Part shown: one piece after another, positions 12,135 through 22,900 of the stretch
Numbering within the stretch: position 1 is the first letter of the stretch
Layout of the letters: every line of letters begins with the position of its first letter
Origin: Talpa occidentalis
Lineage: Eukaryota; Chordata; Mammalia; Eulipotyphla; Talpidae
Direction: 5' to 3'
Assembly: GCF_014898055.3 (NCBI RefSeq)
Contig: NW_023601433.1
Location: 89,289,106 to 89,353,105 of the forward strand
DNA length: 64,000 nucleotides
Made by a program: the position numbers and the translations under genes
The notes under the pieces: generated by a model
The model's database searches: none
Told to the model about the DNA's origin: nothing
The model's input: only the letters and a program-made list of their open reading frames with translations

Positions 12135-13479
12135 GGGAACAGGACTTGTGTGGTCAAGGTACCCTGAGTGCTGAGGTGCAGAGGAGGCCAAGAACTTGAT
12201 GCATAAAAGAAATGTGAGATCACTGGGGCTTCTGGAAGCTTCTGAAGGTTTCTGCAGCTGTTTCAGCTGGAAAACTGGAGGATGCAGTCGCCAAGACCCC
12301 CGAGGAGACCCCGGCTGCCTCCGTTTTTGAAGCTGCCAATATCACCTTTGCCATTTGGCAAAGGCCACACTTTGCTTTCAGCAGGAAAAGAGAAGCTCCT
12401 TGGAAATCCAAGCTTTGAATAGCTTGCGATGGCTCCATAATCCCCCTAAACCAAGCCTTGCTGTTTCTGCAAGTCCCTCAGGAAGCGGGGAAAACAGCAG
12501 AGATGGGCTTGGTGGGAGGAAGCCTGGGTGCAGCCGCCTGGCGTGCAGAGAAGACTCGGCAGCGAATCACCACGCTCCGCAGCCGCTCGGCCCTCCCGCC
12601 CCGTCAGCGTGACTTCAGAGCTGCAAGAAGCCGTTTGCGCTAATCGCTTCATCCAGCTCTTTTCTAATGAGAAACAGAAGAACCCAGCCCCGGCTGCAGA
12701 GCGCTCTCCCCCCTCTGGGTGCGCGCATATAACTCCCAGCATAATTGGACTCAAAAATAGAAGGAACAGAGAAAGTTTGAAATGAGATTCATGAAAGGAA
12801 ACATTTTTTATTTAGAAGTTTGTGTGCAAAGTGCAAAGACCGCGTTTAAGATTTTTTTGCATTGAAGTTCTTTGTACTTGCTGAAGATTTCCTCGGAGTA
12901 GATACGACTTACATGGTGGTGTTTGTTTTCAGAGATCTTCAATACCCAGGAGAATGCAGAGGCCAGTTGCTATGCTCTCGCCCTGGCGGGGGCAGGAGGC
13001 CAGTCGTCACTTTCTAGCTGGAAATGAGCCCAGGGGTCTCGGAGCCGGAGGGAGACGTCCTCTTGCTCTGGCCTCGCCGGGGGTCACCCCAGGCGCCATC
13101 GGCCCATCTTCACTGCGGGCCCGGTCCCCCTGCTTAGATGAAACGTGGCCATTTTATCTCAGATGGAAGCTTCTCCTTAAATGCTGCCCAGGCTTTTTAT
13201 TCTGGGCTAACGCACTCGGCACGGAGGCGGGCGCTGCGCTGCTGTCGGGGGCCCTGGGAGGCTGACTTCTCCGCCCATTTAAAAGCGCGTCGCCTGTTTA
13301 GGATGGCCGAGGTGACCAGGGGCCTGTCACTGTCCCCTGTATGTCTTTGACTCAGCATCATATAAAAATAGCTATTTGATATTTTGTTGCACGTTTGGAA
13401 TGAAACGACTCATTACTTTCAAGATAAAATCTGACCCAGGGAATGAAGCAACAACAAAATACAAGTGTAGACACGACCC
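12135..13479. other. Unique DNA with AT-rich patches
   Basis: No gene is recognised. AT-rich, possibly regulatory stretches lie around 12625-12850 and 13340-13430; they contain ATAATTGGACTC, CTAATGAGAAA and similar homeodomain-like words. The middle, 12950-13270, is GC-rich. Confidence 0.45.
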
Positions 13480-13720
13480 ATAAAATGGGCTTCACTCAGG
13501 GAGGTGCAGGTCAAAGCCACGGCGAGGTGTCCCACGAGAAGGGCACACATCAAACGACGCCGACACCACGTGCTGCAGGGGTGCGGGGGAGAGGAGCCTG
13601 CTGGGGTGGGTGGGCACGCGACCCGCGCAGCCCTGTGGGGAGGGATCCGGGTTTACCTTAAAAACTAAAGATGGAAGCTTCGTCCACCCCAGCGGGTGCA
13701 CCCCAGTGAGGACGGACGCC
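13480..13720 (+). mobile_element. Degenerate L1 LINE fragment, sense
   Basis: The string GGTGCAGGTCAAAGCCACGG around 13502 corresponds to the L1 ORF2-end motif 'atgcaaatcaaaaccacaatgagat'. The following text keeps the spacing of the L1 3' region, through 'aaaaactaaagatggaagc' near 13661, which corresponds to 'aaaaaattaaaaatagaac'. It is very diverged and GC-shifted. Boundaries are approximate. Confidence 0.55.
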
Positions 13721-14681
13721 TCCCTCCCGGGGGCCTGTCCACAGAACACGAAACCATCAGTTCAGATGTGGACGTGCTCCCCAGAGCCCACGGCGGCGCC
13801 CTCCACAGCAGCCCGCACGCGGCAAACCTCGGGGCCCTCCGACGGGGGCCGACCCGGAGCACGGTCTCCCACGCCACGGAGGCCGCGCGGCCAGAGGGAA
13901 GTGAGCGGCTGGTGGCTGAGGAGAGCCATTTCCTGCCCTGAGTCATCTCCTTAGCGGGAACCCCAGGGGTGCTGCAGGGCCCCCAGGAAGAACAAAGACA
14001 GGAAGGCAAGAGTCTTAGGGGTTGCCTCCAGGAGCTGGGGCAGAGGCAGACCTCGCGCGGGGTACAGCTGACTCTCCCTGCACAGAGCTCTATGGCTCGG
14101 CCGTGACGGGAAAACCACGTCCGGGACCGGGGACTAGCGTCTCGCCTGAAGACGCTTGAAGGCACAGCAGGGACCAAAGCGCACCTGTTTCAGGTCCCAC
14201 CTGACACCCAGCGCCTCTCGCCCGCCAAGCGTGGGCCCGGGGGAGTCGGGAGGAAGCTGAGTGGTGGACAAAGTCGCAGGCATGGCATCGTGTGGCCCTG
14301 GCAGGGATGGCCTCTGTCTTCCCGTGTGACATCCTGACGTGGCCCCACCCCCGAGGGGCCTGGGGGAGGACGAGGCTGACACATCTGCAGGGGCTCCCTC
14401 CCGTGTAGGGCTCCCCCTCGGCCTCTTACTTTATCTTTTCAAGAACCTGGTAGGCAGGTAGGACCAAAGGTCAGCGTGTCACATTACACATGGAACCCCG
14501 CAGGGAGAGCTCCCTCAGCCCAGGGAGTTGGTGCAAGAACTGGAGCTAAGGGATGAACCTTCCTTTCATGCCATGACCCATGCCGACCACCCAATGGAAA
14601 GGCCACCCCTGCCCTTAGGACCCCAAGGGTGAGGCTGCCTCTGCGCTCCAACTGCCTGCAAGAGACCATTCAATGGCTTTC
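13721..14681. other. Unique GC-rich DNA
   Basis: CpG-containing single-copy DNA. Open frames of up to about 170 codons overlap on both strands and match no family I know. Confidence 0.5.
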
Positions 14682-14809
14682 CCCATCCATCCTCCCACCC
14701 ACCCACCCACCCACCCACCCATCCACCCACCCACCCGTCCATCCACCCACCCACCCATCCATCCACTCACACATCCCCCTTCACCCACCATCCACCCACC
14801 CACCATCCA
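14682..14809. repeat. (CCCA)n/(CCAT)n tetranucleotide repeat
   Basis: About 128 bp of CCACCCACCCAT-type units, C-rich on the plus strand and G-rich (TGGG) on the minus strand. The minus-strand GGG runs at 3-bp spacing could form G-quadruplexes. The Gly/Trp-rich minus-strand frame is an artefact. Confidence 0.92.
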
Positions 14810-16067
14810 GTGCAAATAAACCCTCACGTTTCCTTGAGCTTCGTGCTTCTCTTCCCACGCAGACGGAGAGAGAGGAGGCGCTGGGCTGGGCCGGGAAGTC
14901 CAGATTTGAGTTCAGTTGTAGGTCCTGAGCCTCTGGACGCGACAACATCCAGCACTGGCCACAGCCCCCCAGCTGGTCCAGCGCAGCCCCCTCAGCATGA
15001 GCTGGCAGCTGCAGACAAATGCCCTGGAGCTCATGATCACGCGCAACTCGGCAAAGTTTGGAGCAAGTTCTGCAGCCGCTCAGACGGCAGGTGAACAATG
15101 TGATGATCGCGCTCGCTGATTAATTGTCAAGCTGCTTCTGGAAACTCAGCACGGCTCTCTCCTGCGGGATGCCTGGTCGCAGGGGGACGGCCCATCCTCA
15201 TTTGGAGGAAGAATAAGGAGCGTTATTTTTAACTCCCCATTCTTAGAGCCGCACACACACATCTGGAGCTTGTGAAGAGTGATTATTAGCTTTCAGCTGA
15301 GAAATAGCCTGGTGTCTACAATGCTTCGTTTTCTAATTATTTTGATATTTTTCTATGCCTTCAATGCTAGAGGCATATAAAATACAGCTCATTTAATCTC
15401 TCAAAATTATAGTTGCTCCATCGGCCCTGGTCTTTACAGTTTAATAAAATCATTACATTTTACAAACCCCATAAAATGTGGAAACTATTGGGAGGAGAGA
15501 ATTCAGCTAGAATTATTTTTAGAAAGAATAAATATATCTGCACTGGAAAATAATTTTCATATTTTCAGTCTGCTAAGGGAGTTTGGGTTTTTTTTTTTAC
15601 AAGGCCACTTGCTAAGGTGACAAAAAGATATGCACCTCATATTTTTCTTCTGAGATATTCCAAAAAGGCTGTTGTACTCAGAAATGGGGCTTGTCACAGG
15701 AATGGAAGAAACAAGGCAGACTCCCCGGCTCTCAGAACTCAATTTTACATCCACTGGGCTATGCCCGGCCTCAAGCATCTTTCTTCATGGAGACTGCCCG
15801 TCCAGGCCGGACCCTGAAATGCCCGACAGAGGCGTGCCGGGGCCCCTGGGTGTGTGCTGTGAAGTAAACAGGTTTTCAGTCACTTGTGCAAAGTGCTTGA
15901 AATTTGCACTGGCTCTTGTGCGATGGTCAGTGCCATGCTGACAACAGGGAATGTTCTACTTTTTCTTTATTTTTAGAATCTCTGGGAAAGTGGCAGAGGA
16001 ATCCAAAATACACTCCTCACTTGTAGCTTACAGTCTGGGGAACGTCACCTTAGAAACTCGTTTCATA
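14810..16067. other. Unique DNA, AT-rich core at 15.2-15.7 kb
   Basis: No gene is recognised. From about 15100 to 15660 the sequence becomes markedly AT-rich (GATTAATTGTCAAGC, CTAATTATTTTGATA, CTAGAATTATTTTTAG), unlike the GC-rich sides. It may be conserved non-coding DNA, and part (15385-15480) may be a decayed MIR/L2 element. I cannot separate these without alignments. Confidence 0.4.
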
Positions 16068-16951
16068 AGAAGAGTTGGAGAGAGTGTGGTGGAAAAGGAA
16101 CCCCAGTTCACTGTGGGTGTAGAGGGGTCCAGCCCCTAAAGAAAGCAGCATGGACATTCTTCAAAATACTAAAAATAGATCCACTTTATGAGCCGCAATC
16201 CCACTTTGAGGCATCTGTCTGAAGAACACGAAGACACTAAGGAAACCTGCTCTCCTGTGCTCACCGCAGCGCTATTTACAATAACCAAGATGCAGAATCA
16301 ACACGTGTGTCCCCCAGCAGAGCAGCGGATTAAGAAGACGAGGGGAGGGCCTCCCTGGTGGCCGGGGTTGAGTCTCAGGCTGTCACCGCTGCAGCAAGAG
16401 TTCCCTCCGCGGCCAGGGAGCTACCCACATGGCGCGGCAGACCTTTCCTGTCTCCCTGCTGCTCCCCTCAGCAGTGGATTTCATGGACCCGCCTGTTCTG
16501 CTCCCCGCTCTGTCTCTGGGGAGTCCTCTTACCACCCCCCACACATCTCTGGCCTGCACCCCAGTTTTTCTAAGCAAAAATAAAAATCTTTTAAAAAAGA
16601 AGATGGGGCATACACGCGACGGGAGGTGACAGCCTGCATTTACCACGCGGGGCTAGGACTGGAGGGATGACGTGACATAAAGTGTCGGAAGGAGAAAGAT
16701 AAATCCCAGATGATTTCACTCACGTGTGGGCTCCAGAGAACAAGAACAAAGGGGAACTAACCCAAAACACATGAGAGAAAGCTCACAGCAGAGCTGAGGC
16801 CAGGAGGGGAGGTCTGGAAACAAGGCGGGAGGGGCTCCAGTGATTTAGGGGTGCATGTGGTAAGATCTGGACATCTGAGGAGGGGTGAACCTGCACCCTT
16901 AAATCATACAGTGTTGTGACCCAATGGGACCACACTTAAAAAATATGAAAG
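16068..16951 (+). mobile_element. L1 LINE 3' end, sense, split by a SINE
   Basis: The left arm (16068-16346) reads as the end of L1 ORF2 and the start of the 3' UTR: 'gtggtggaaaaggaacccc', 'caaaatactaaaaatagatcc', 'gccgcaatcccacttt', 'gcgctatttacaataaccaagatgc' and 'ggattaagaagac', in the canonical order. After the SINE the right arm (16597-16951) resumes with 'gaagatggggcatacac', 'gataaatcccagatgatttcactcacgtgtgggc' and 'cttaaatcatac'. The element is 5'-truncated and mutated and cannot move. Its order relative to the SINE shows that the L1 inserted first. Confidence 0.85.
16347..16596 (+). mobile_element. tRNA-derived SINE, subtype B, inside L1
   Basis: Starts GGGCCTCCCTGGTGGCC and has the subtype B signature: CCAGGGAGCTACCCACA, then CAGTGGATTTCATGGACC, then CCCCGCTCTGTCTCTGGGGAG, with a weak A-rich tail (AAAAATAAAAATCTTTT). 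Near-repeats AAGAAGACGAGGGG before it and AAGAAGATGGGG after it are a decayed target duplication cut from the host L1. The B-box region is damaged (a deletion around 16385-16400), so this copy is older than those at 11.26 or 56.01 kb. Confidence 0.88.
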
Positions 16952-17013
16952 GAAGGAAGTCCATTTCTTTGGGATCCTTCAAAATAACTGTGTGTCGAGG
17001 CCCACAAACAAGT

Positions 17014-17443
17014 TGTAGGGTAAGGAAAAATGTCAGGCTTTTCTGCCCTCCCGCCATCAGGATGGATGATGGATCCTGCGGTCCTGACTGCAGGCCTGAT
17101 GGCGGCACCTGGAGCAGGGTGGGCCCAGGTAGATGGGATTCACCTGGGCTGAGACTGGGCTTTTTAAGGGCAGCGTCACGGGGACGCCAGGAGAAGCCGA
17201 GAGAGAAGCAGAGAAATAGCAGAATGAACGGAAGAGCAGAGAGAAGGCCGGAGAGCCCAGACAGACTGAAGACTTGCTGGGGGCTGGGAGGCCTGCCAGC
17301 CTCCCGGCCCCCCAGCACCCCTGCCTGCTGTGTACCTGCTAATCCCAATAAAAACCTGCAAAAACCACTAAGGACTCTGACTCCTCCTTTACCCTGTCTG
17401 CTGGATCATAGAAAACCTGCACTGTGGTCTTCCGGACCTTACA
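17014..17443 (+). mobile_element. Solo retroviral LTR, 430 bp, with 5-bp target duplication
   Basis: Begins TGTAGGGTAAGG and ends GGACCTTACA, giving short inverted TG...CA termini. It is flanked by the exact 5-bp duplication CAAGT (17009-17013 and 17444-17448). Inside are a TATA-like CTTTTTAAGGG near 17160 and an AATAAA polyadenylation signal at 17347-17352. There is no internal retroviral sequence on either side, so it is a solo LTR left by recombination. A second family member lies in reverse at 47841-48230. This copy carries about 30 bp (around 17211-17240) and 12 bp (around 17083-17094) that the other lacks. A 5-bp duplication fits several ERV classes, so I do not assign one. Confidence 0.9.
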
Positions 17444-17448
17444 CAAGT

Positions 17449-18469
17449 ACTCAAGCAGCAGGATCTGCAGATTCGGGTTTTATCATTTCACACAGGATGA
17501 GGTCCAATGCAGAATGAGCACATGGCCGGTTTAGATACTCTCAGGAGTCTTCAGACATCCAGGCTTCCCTCATCCTTCCCCTCCTGTTTCTTCAGGCTGC
17601 TGACTTGGCCCTTCTCTGTGTTGCCTCACGCCCCAAAGTGGCTGCCAGGGATCCCAGCATCACATCCTCACGCAACCACACTTGAAAGCAGAATGAAGCT
17701 AGATGTCTCCTGAATGAAAGGTCTTTATAGAAGCCCCCATCAGGCTTCCCCACAAGTGACTTTGGCAATAATTCAGTCACCTGCCCTTGACAAAGGAGGT
17801 CAGAAAGATCTTCAAGGTAGTGAGTGAATGCTGTCAGTGGGAAAATGAGGAGCACACAGCTGTGGCTGCAGTAGAGTGAGCCTTCCATTCACCTCTGGGT
17901 GTGATGGAGTCCATGGTGCTCTGGGAAAATCCTTCACCATCCACAATCCTGATTGAATCAATATTGATTTGAAATTGGAAACCATGGAAATTTGGACAAG
18001 GAAAAGTTACACATTAAGAAAATATCTGGCAGGCAAAGAAAAGGTGGTGAAAATAATAGCATTAAATGCCAAGTGTGGAAATGCCATAACCTCTTCTGAG
18101 GGATTCTGGACAGGCCCACGTTTCCATCCACATGGCAAGACTGGGCCTGGTAAATCTTTCTAGCCAGTTAAAAGATCAGAGAAAAAAATAAAATTGGGAT
18201 TTAATGTTCTTTGACTTCATTTGAAATTCCATAGGCAGCATTTTTGACAGCCAGTATTTGATGCAAAGTTGTCAATAATTCAAATCTTAACCACAGGAGA
18301 ATCAATGTTTCTCCATTTGCAAGGGTGGAAACTTACTGCCCTTCTCATCCAGCCTGGTTTCTCCAAAGAGTTTATTTGGATAAAATAAAAATTCTTAAAA
18401 TGGAAGTTTCTGTTTGTTTTAGCTCATTGACAACTGGTCACCCTGCCTCACCCAGGGCATGCCTGCTCT
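17449..18469. other. Unique DNA, possibly with an old LINE remnant
   Basis: No gene is recognised. The segment about 17700-17900 ('agaagcccccatcaggcttcccc...') is reminiscent of the 3' tails of old mammalian L1 elements but is too decayed to call. From 17950 to 18470 the DNA is AT-rich. Confidence 0.4.
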
Positions 18470-18673
18470 TCTAGAACAATCTGCCATCTTTTGCATAAAA
18501 TCTTAGTCCCAAGGAGAGAGAAATAAGAACATGTTTGGAGAGGTGGTAGGTGCGGCCAGCCCCGCCTGTGATGAGAATGAAAGCTGGGGTCCACCTGTTA
18601 GGGGGAGAGGATGTCCCGGGCAAACCCCATACAGGCTTTGTGGACGCCACCCCCACGCCATCAAGACACCGGG

Positions 18674-18693
18674 AACTACAAATCCCATGATCC
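18674..18693 (+). promoter_or_regulatory. ZNF143/SBS-like site
   Basis: The string ACTACAAATCCCATGATCC closely follows the known ZNF143 (Staf) binding consensus ACTACAATTCCCAGAATGC in its ACTACAA-TCCCA core. Such sites are usually found in promoters, but they also occur in some LTR promoters. Downstream, within about 100 bp, are GGGCGGAGTTAAG, CAGCCATCTTC and AAATAAAA, an order that could belong to a decayed LTR. Function is unproven. Confidence 0.45.
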
Positions 18694-19879
18694 CCAAAGG
18701 GAGGTTGCAAAGACCTAAGGGCGGAGTTAAGCAGCCATCTTCTCCGTTTGTAAATAAAACCAGCCAGTCAGACAGTATCTTCTGAGCTTCCTGGGAAAAC
18801 ACTTCCTCTTCTCTAACAATTATAGGGCAAGAGTTCTGGAAGGGAGAGTCAGACAGATGGCAGGATCTACCCTTGCATGACGAAACCATTCTGAACTGAA
18901 CGTCTAATATCAAGAGCTTATCTTGCAGTGGAAGGAACTGTTGGCTGAGTTTTCAGTGCGTAGTAGTGGACAGGTGCAGCGAACATACCTGTCTCCTGTC
19001 CCCTGCTTGTGCCCTTCGCAGCTCCAGGGTCTGATGCTCACCAGGTTGTCCTCTGCCCATTAGCTCGAACAAGCCCCTGCTGTCCTCCCAGCTCTAAACA
19101 CAGGTGCAAGGAAGACTCTGAGTTCACTTTGATAAAACAAAACTCCTGCACAACAGACGCAAGGTCGTCCTTTAGGATGCCGTGTCTGTCACCAGCACCA
19201 GTTTCACGGTCTTCCTTTCTCATTTTTTCCTGAAGCTCAGACTCTGTGGGAGAGTCCCCCCTAGATGTAGGAGACCCTCACCCTGGTGAGAAGCAGGCCA
19301 GGTGTGAGCACCGCTTTGGTGCCCACGGGTCCACTGACGTGATTTGCAGACGTCACCTAATGTCAGGGCCTTTTTCCTGCTGGTGATGAGCTGACATCAT
19401 CAAGATAATCGGGGTACAGGCTTGGAGGGTCGTTGGCCAGAACGATACCGCCTCCGAGTAAGAAGAAAGTCAGACTCCCCTTCAGGGAAGGAATCGAACA
19501 CGGTTTCCAGCGTGTTCACATTTGCTCTGACAGCTTCACACGCTCACCTCCGTGGATCCTGCAGTCAACAGATTAGTGCATGCGTCAAACCACAGTGTTA
19601 GCACTGTGGCTCCCCCAACCCCTCTCCCCTCTCCTGGAGGCCCTGCCAGTCCTCCGAGGCTCTGTCTCTGCTCAGGTCTGTCTCCCGCCGGGATGCGAAT
19701 GCCTCCAGGTGGTGACGGTTTTATGCCCAGGCCAGGGCAGCTCCCAACACAGAACAGATGCTGTCGTGTGGATGAGAATAGCTGACGCAGACCTGAGGGC
19801 GAGGCAGCCCTCAGCCCTGGAGGGCAGGAGCCTTGGGGGATCCCAGCTCCTCCCAGGGAACCCAAAGTCCCTGAGCACA
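18694..19879. other. Unique DNA, nothing firm
   Basis: GC-neutral single-copy sequence. A minus-strand stretch near 19400 spells a YLDD-like peptide, but no other reverse transcriptase motif surrounds it and the frame is not sustained, so it is not annotated. Confidence 0.4.
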
Positions 19880-19985
19880 GGCCAGGTGCAGGGCCGAGGC
19901 CACAAGGTCAGGTCAAGGTCAACACTCAGCCCTGCCAGCTCTTCCAACCTGGGTGAGTCGTCAAGCCTCTAGGAAGCCGTTTGAA
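19880..19985 (+). repeat. MIR-like SINE relic
   Basis: 'ctcagccctgccagctcttccaacctgggtgagtcgtcaagcctctagg' follows the order of the MIR core ('cagctctgccacttac...gaccttgggcaagtcacttaacctct'). It is highly diverged and only the core region is visible. Confidence 0.45.
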
Positions 19986-22900
19986 CTTGAGTATCGTGTG
20001 GGAAAGTCACGGGACCCACAGCAAGGGAACCTGGCAGCCACGCCCCACAGCCCTGGCCAAGCCCAAGCCCGTTGTCTCCACGCTGAGAGCGCCTCGTGTG
20101 GAGTTGAGGGCGACTTCGGTTTTTGGCTCAAACCTTCATTTCATCACATTTATTGATGAGCACGCAGGAGGGATTTAAAGTCGGTAAAAATGAAAACCTT
20201 CTTTTGCTCATGGAGACATCTGCTAATTCCTTCATTTTTGTAACTGCACGCTGGCCGGCCTAATGCGCAGGTTTTCTACTTGTTTTTCTTAATGCAAAGC
20301 AAGGAGCGGTGACTGTGGGGAGCTCATCAGGGTCTCCTCCGGTTTTGTCTTTCAACAGGTAGTTCAAAAGCTGCCTGTGCTTGCGGGGGCGGAGGGGCAG
20401 GGAGGAGGCTGGGTGGGAGTACCAGGCTTGGGTGACAGAATAAAGCACAATGTGAAAGTGTAAAAATTCTGAATTAAAAGGAGCACGCCAGGAAATGAAC
20501 TTCTTGACGTGCGGTGTGGTCTCCAAAGGCGCGCGCAGACTGCACGGCTCTGGCGAGGTGACGTCGCGATGCCTCGGGGAGGAGGCCCGTCCCCACCCCC
20601 GGCTGCGGCCTGCCACCCCGGGAACGCTCCCGCCGCAAGGGCAGTAGCCATGGGCCGCCTCCTTTCCCGGCCCAGAAAACCCGCTCCTCTTCCAGGAGAC
20701 AAAGGGCTTGCTGATCCCACAGGAGATGAGCTGTTCACAGACTGCAGGAGTGAGAGACGGCGGGTCGGTGTCGCTGTGCCCAGCCCGAGCAGGAGCGGTG
20801 CCCGCGGGCCACGAATGCGTGTCGGGCGTCGCGAGCACCTGCGCGCGCTTGCAAAACATTTAAAAATATTTTACTGCTCCCCGTTATAAATAGAACTTTT
20901 ATTATCATTATGACGTTAATATCTGTCTAAATTGATTTTTAATTACCTCGGAGCCACCTTCGGATTTCACGTTGAGTTAAATGCTTAATGCGCCGCGAGG
21001 TCCCTCCCCATTAACCTCCGCCTCACGTCTGCGTCTTCTGACTCTTACTGTCTCTCCGGCCTAACTCAGGTGTGGGGGGTCGTCCTCACCTGTCCGGGGC
21101 CTCCCACTCCCACAGGTGCAGCTGGGGTGCGGGCTGCCGCTTGCCACCAGAGTCTGCAGAGAACACCTCTCGTGCCCCCGCTGCCAACACCTGGTCTCGG
21201 GAACTCACCCCTCACGGCCATGGGAAGCCTGTCCCCCCCCAGCACACCCTTCCTGGCTCTGTCTTACCTGTTTTTAGAGAACCTGGTGTCTCGGGTGTCC
21301 CCCTCCGCTCCCCTTCTTTGTCCCCAGCTGGGGAGGAGGGGTCTTGGCACGCAGCGGGGTCATCCCTTTGTGCAAAGCCCCTCCCAGCCCTCCGCTGCTC
21401 CTGGGAACCCTCCTCACCTCTCACCCTCAGCCCCCGGGGCACACAGGCCTGTGCCCTGCCACCGGGTGGGGAGCAGAGTGGGGTCCTCTGGGGCTCGCTG
21501 TCATCCCCCACCCGCGGTCCTCTGCTGGCTCCTGGGACTCACAGGTGTGCCAGGCTGTGCCCCTTTGTCTTCCAGAAAAGCTTGTTTGGGCTCAGGGAAC
21601 AGCGGGCACCCCGGTCTCGGTGGCCTTAGGTGGGCGCGGCCGCCTGACCCTTCCTGGCCTCCGCTCTGTGCAGCTGCAAATGACCAAGCGCACTTGCTGG
21701 GAGCTGTTGCTCTTCAGGGGAAGTGACCGCCTGCCAGAGCTTGCTCTGCACTTCCGGAGCCAAAGTCCTGCCCCCATCCCGGGGCGCACCGGCCATCTGG
21801 CCGCCATTTCCGTCCCCGCATGGAAGCATCTGGGTGAAATCAGTGACGGCCGTTCGCCTGGAAACTTGGGACAGTTCCTCCCCACTTGGCTCCTGGGCCT
21901 GTGGCTCTGTTGTCTTCCCTGCAGTTTGATTATTCTCGTCTCGTCGGGTCAATTCAGATGATCACTTTGAAATGACTCATGGACGCCCACCCGGCCCGGT
22001 CTGGGCTTGGGGCTGAGGGCCCAGGATGAGGCTGGGTCACGCTTGCTCACCCTCCGGGAGAAGCATCTCGACTTGCAAAATCCACTCTGTTTGGAATTAT
22101 TGGCGTTTCAGCTCACCAGGATGACGATCCCTGAAGCTTCTGAATTTCTAGCAATTTCTCTTCGGCGGCCCCCCTGGGTGAGTGGGAATGTCTCCCGAGT
22201 CAGCCGCCTTGAGGCGCCCGGGCGGGGAGGCACAGACTGTCGCCCGCCAGGACAGCGCCTCTGGCTCTCGCTGGTGATCGGTCCTGCTGATACTTCACCA
22301 CGGCTCCTAGAGCCAAGCCATCCGTTCGAGAGGTGAGAAACGAGAAGGTTCTGGGCTTCTGTGTTTACTTGATGGCAGATTCCCTTCCCGCGCCCCACCC
22401 CGAGCTCCCGGACAGGTAGATCCGGGTGTAAACGCTCATTTTCATTCTCAGGTCTCGCGCGCTTCCTGTCCTCCTGCGCTGGAGCCGGCTGCCCTGCTGT
22501 GTTTCGGAGCTGCCCCTTCCCGGGCCTCTTGTGAGCGATTAAAGTTAAAAATGGCACCAACTCCTGGGGCGGAGGGCTGGGCAGCCCGGTCACCCTTGGC
22601 TCCTCACCGGCCCCCGCCGCGTGGCGTGGAGCGCTCTCCCGGCTGCACCCGGCACCACCCTCACCCCTGCCCAGGGCCGGCCATGACCTCTGCACCCTGC
22701 AGGCTGCGGGGGGGGGGGGGTGACCCCTCTCAGAGCACATGGGGCTGGTGCGGCCTGGCCCACCTCCTCGAAGCCGGGACACCCGGCCCGCCCGCGAGCT
22801 CCAGGCGCCTCTCCCGCCACGGGGCGCAGGCTGGGGAGGCGCCCAGGGGCCAGCGGCCCCCCCAGGCCGGGCACTTGGCGCCAGGGGCAGCGCGAGGACT

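Noticed and set aside
19380..19480. YLDD-like peptide on the minus strand, possible retroviral reverse transcriptase
   Set aside because: Only the four-residue motif fits; neighbouring conserved blocks are absent and the frame is not maintained.
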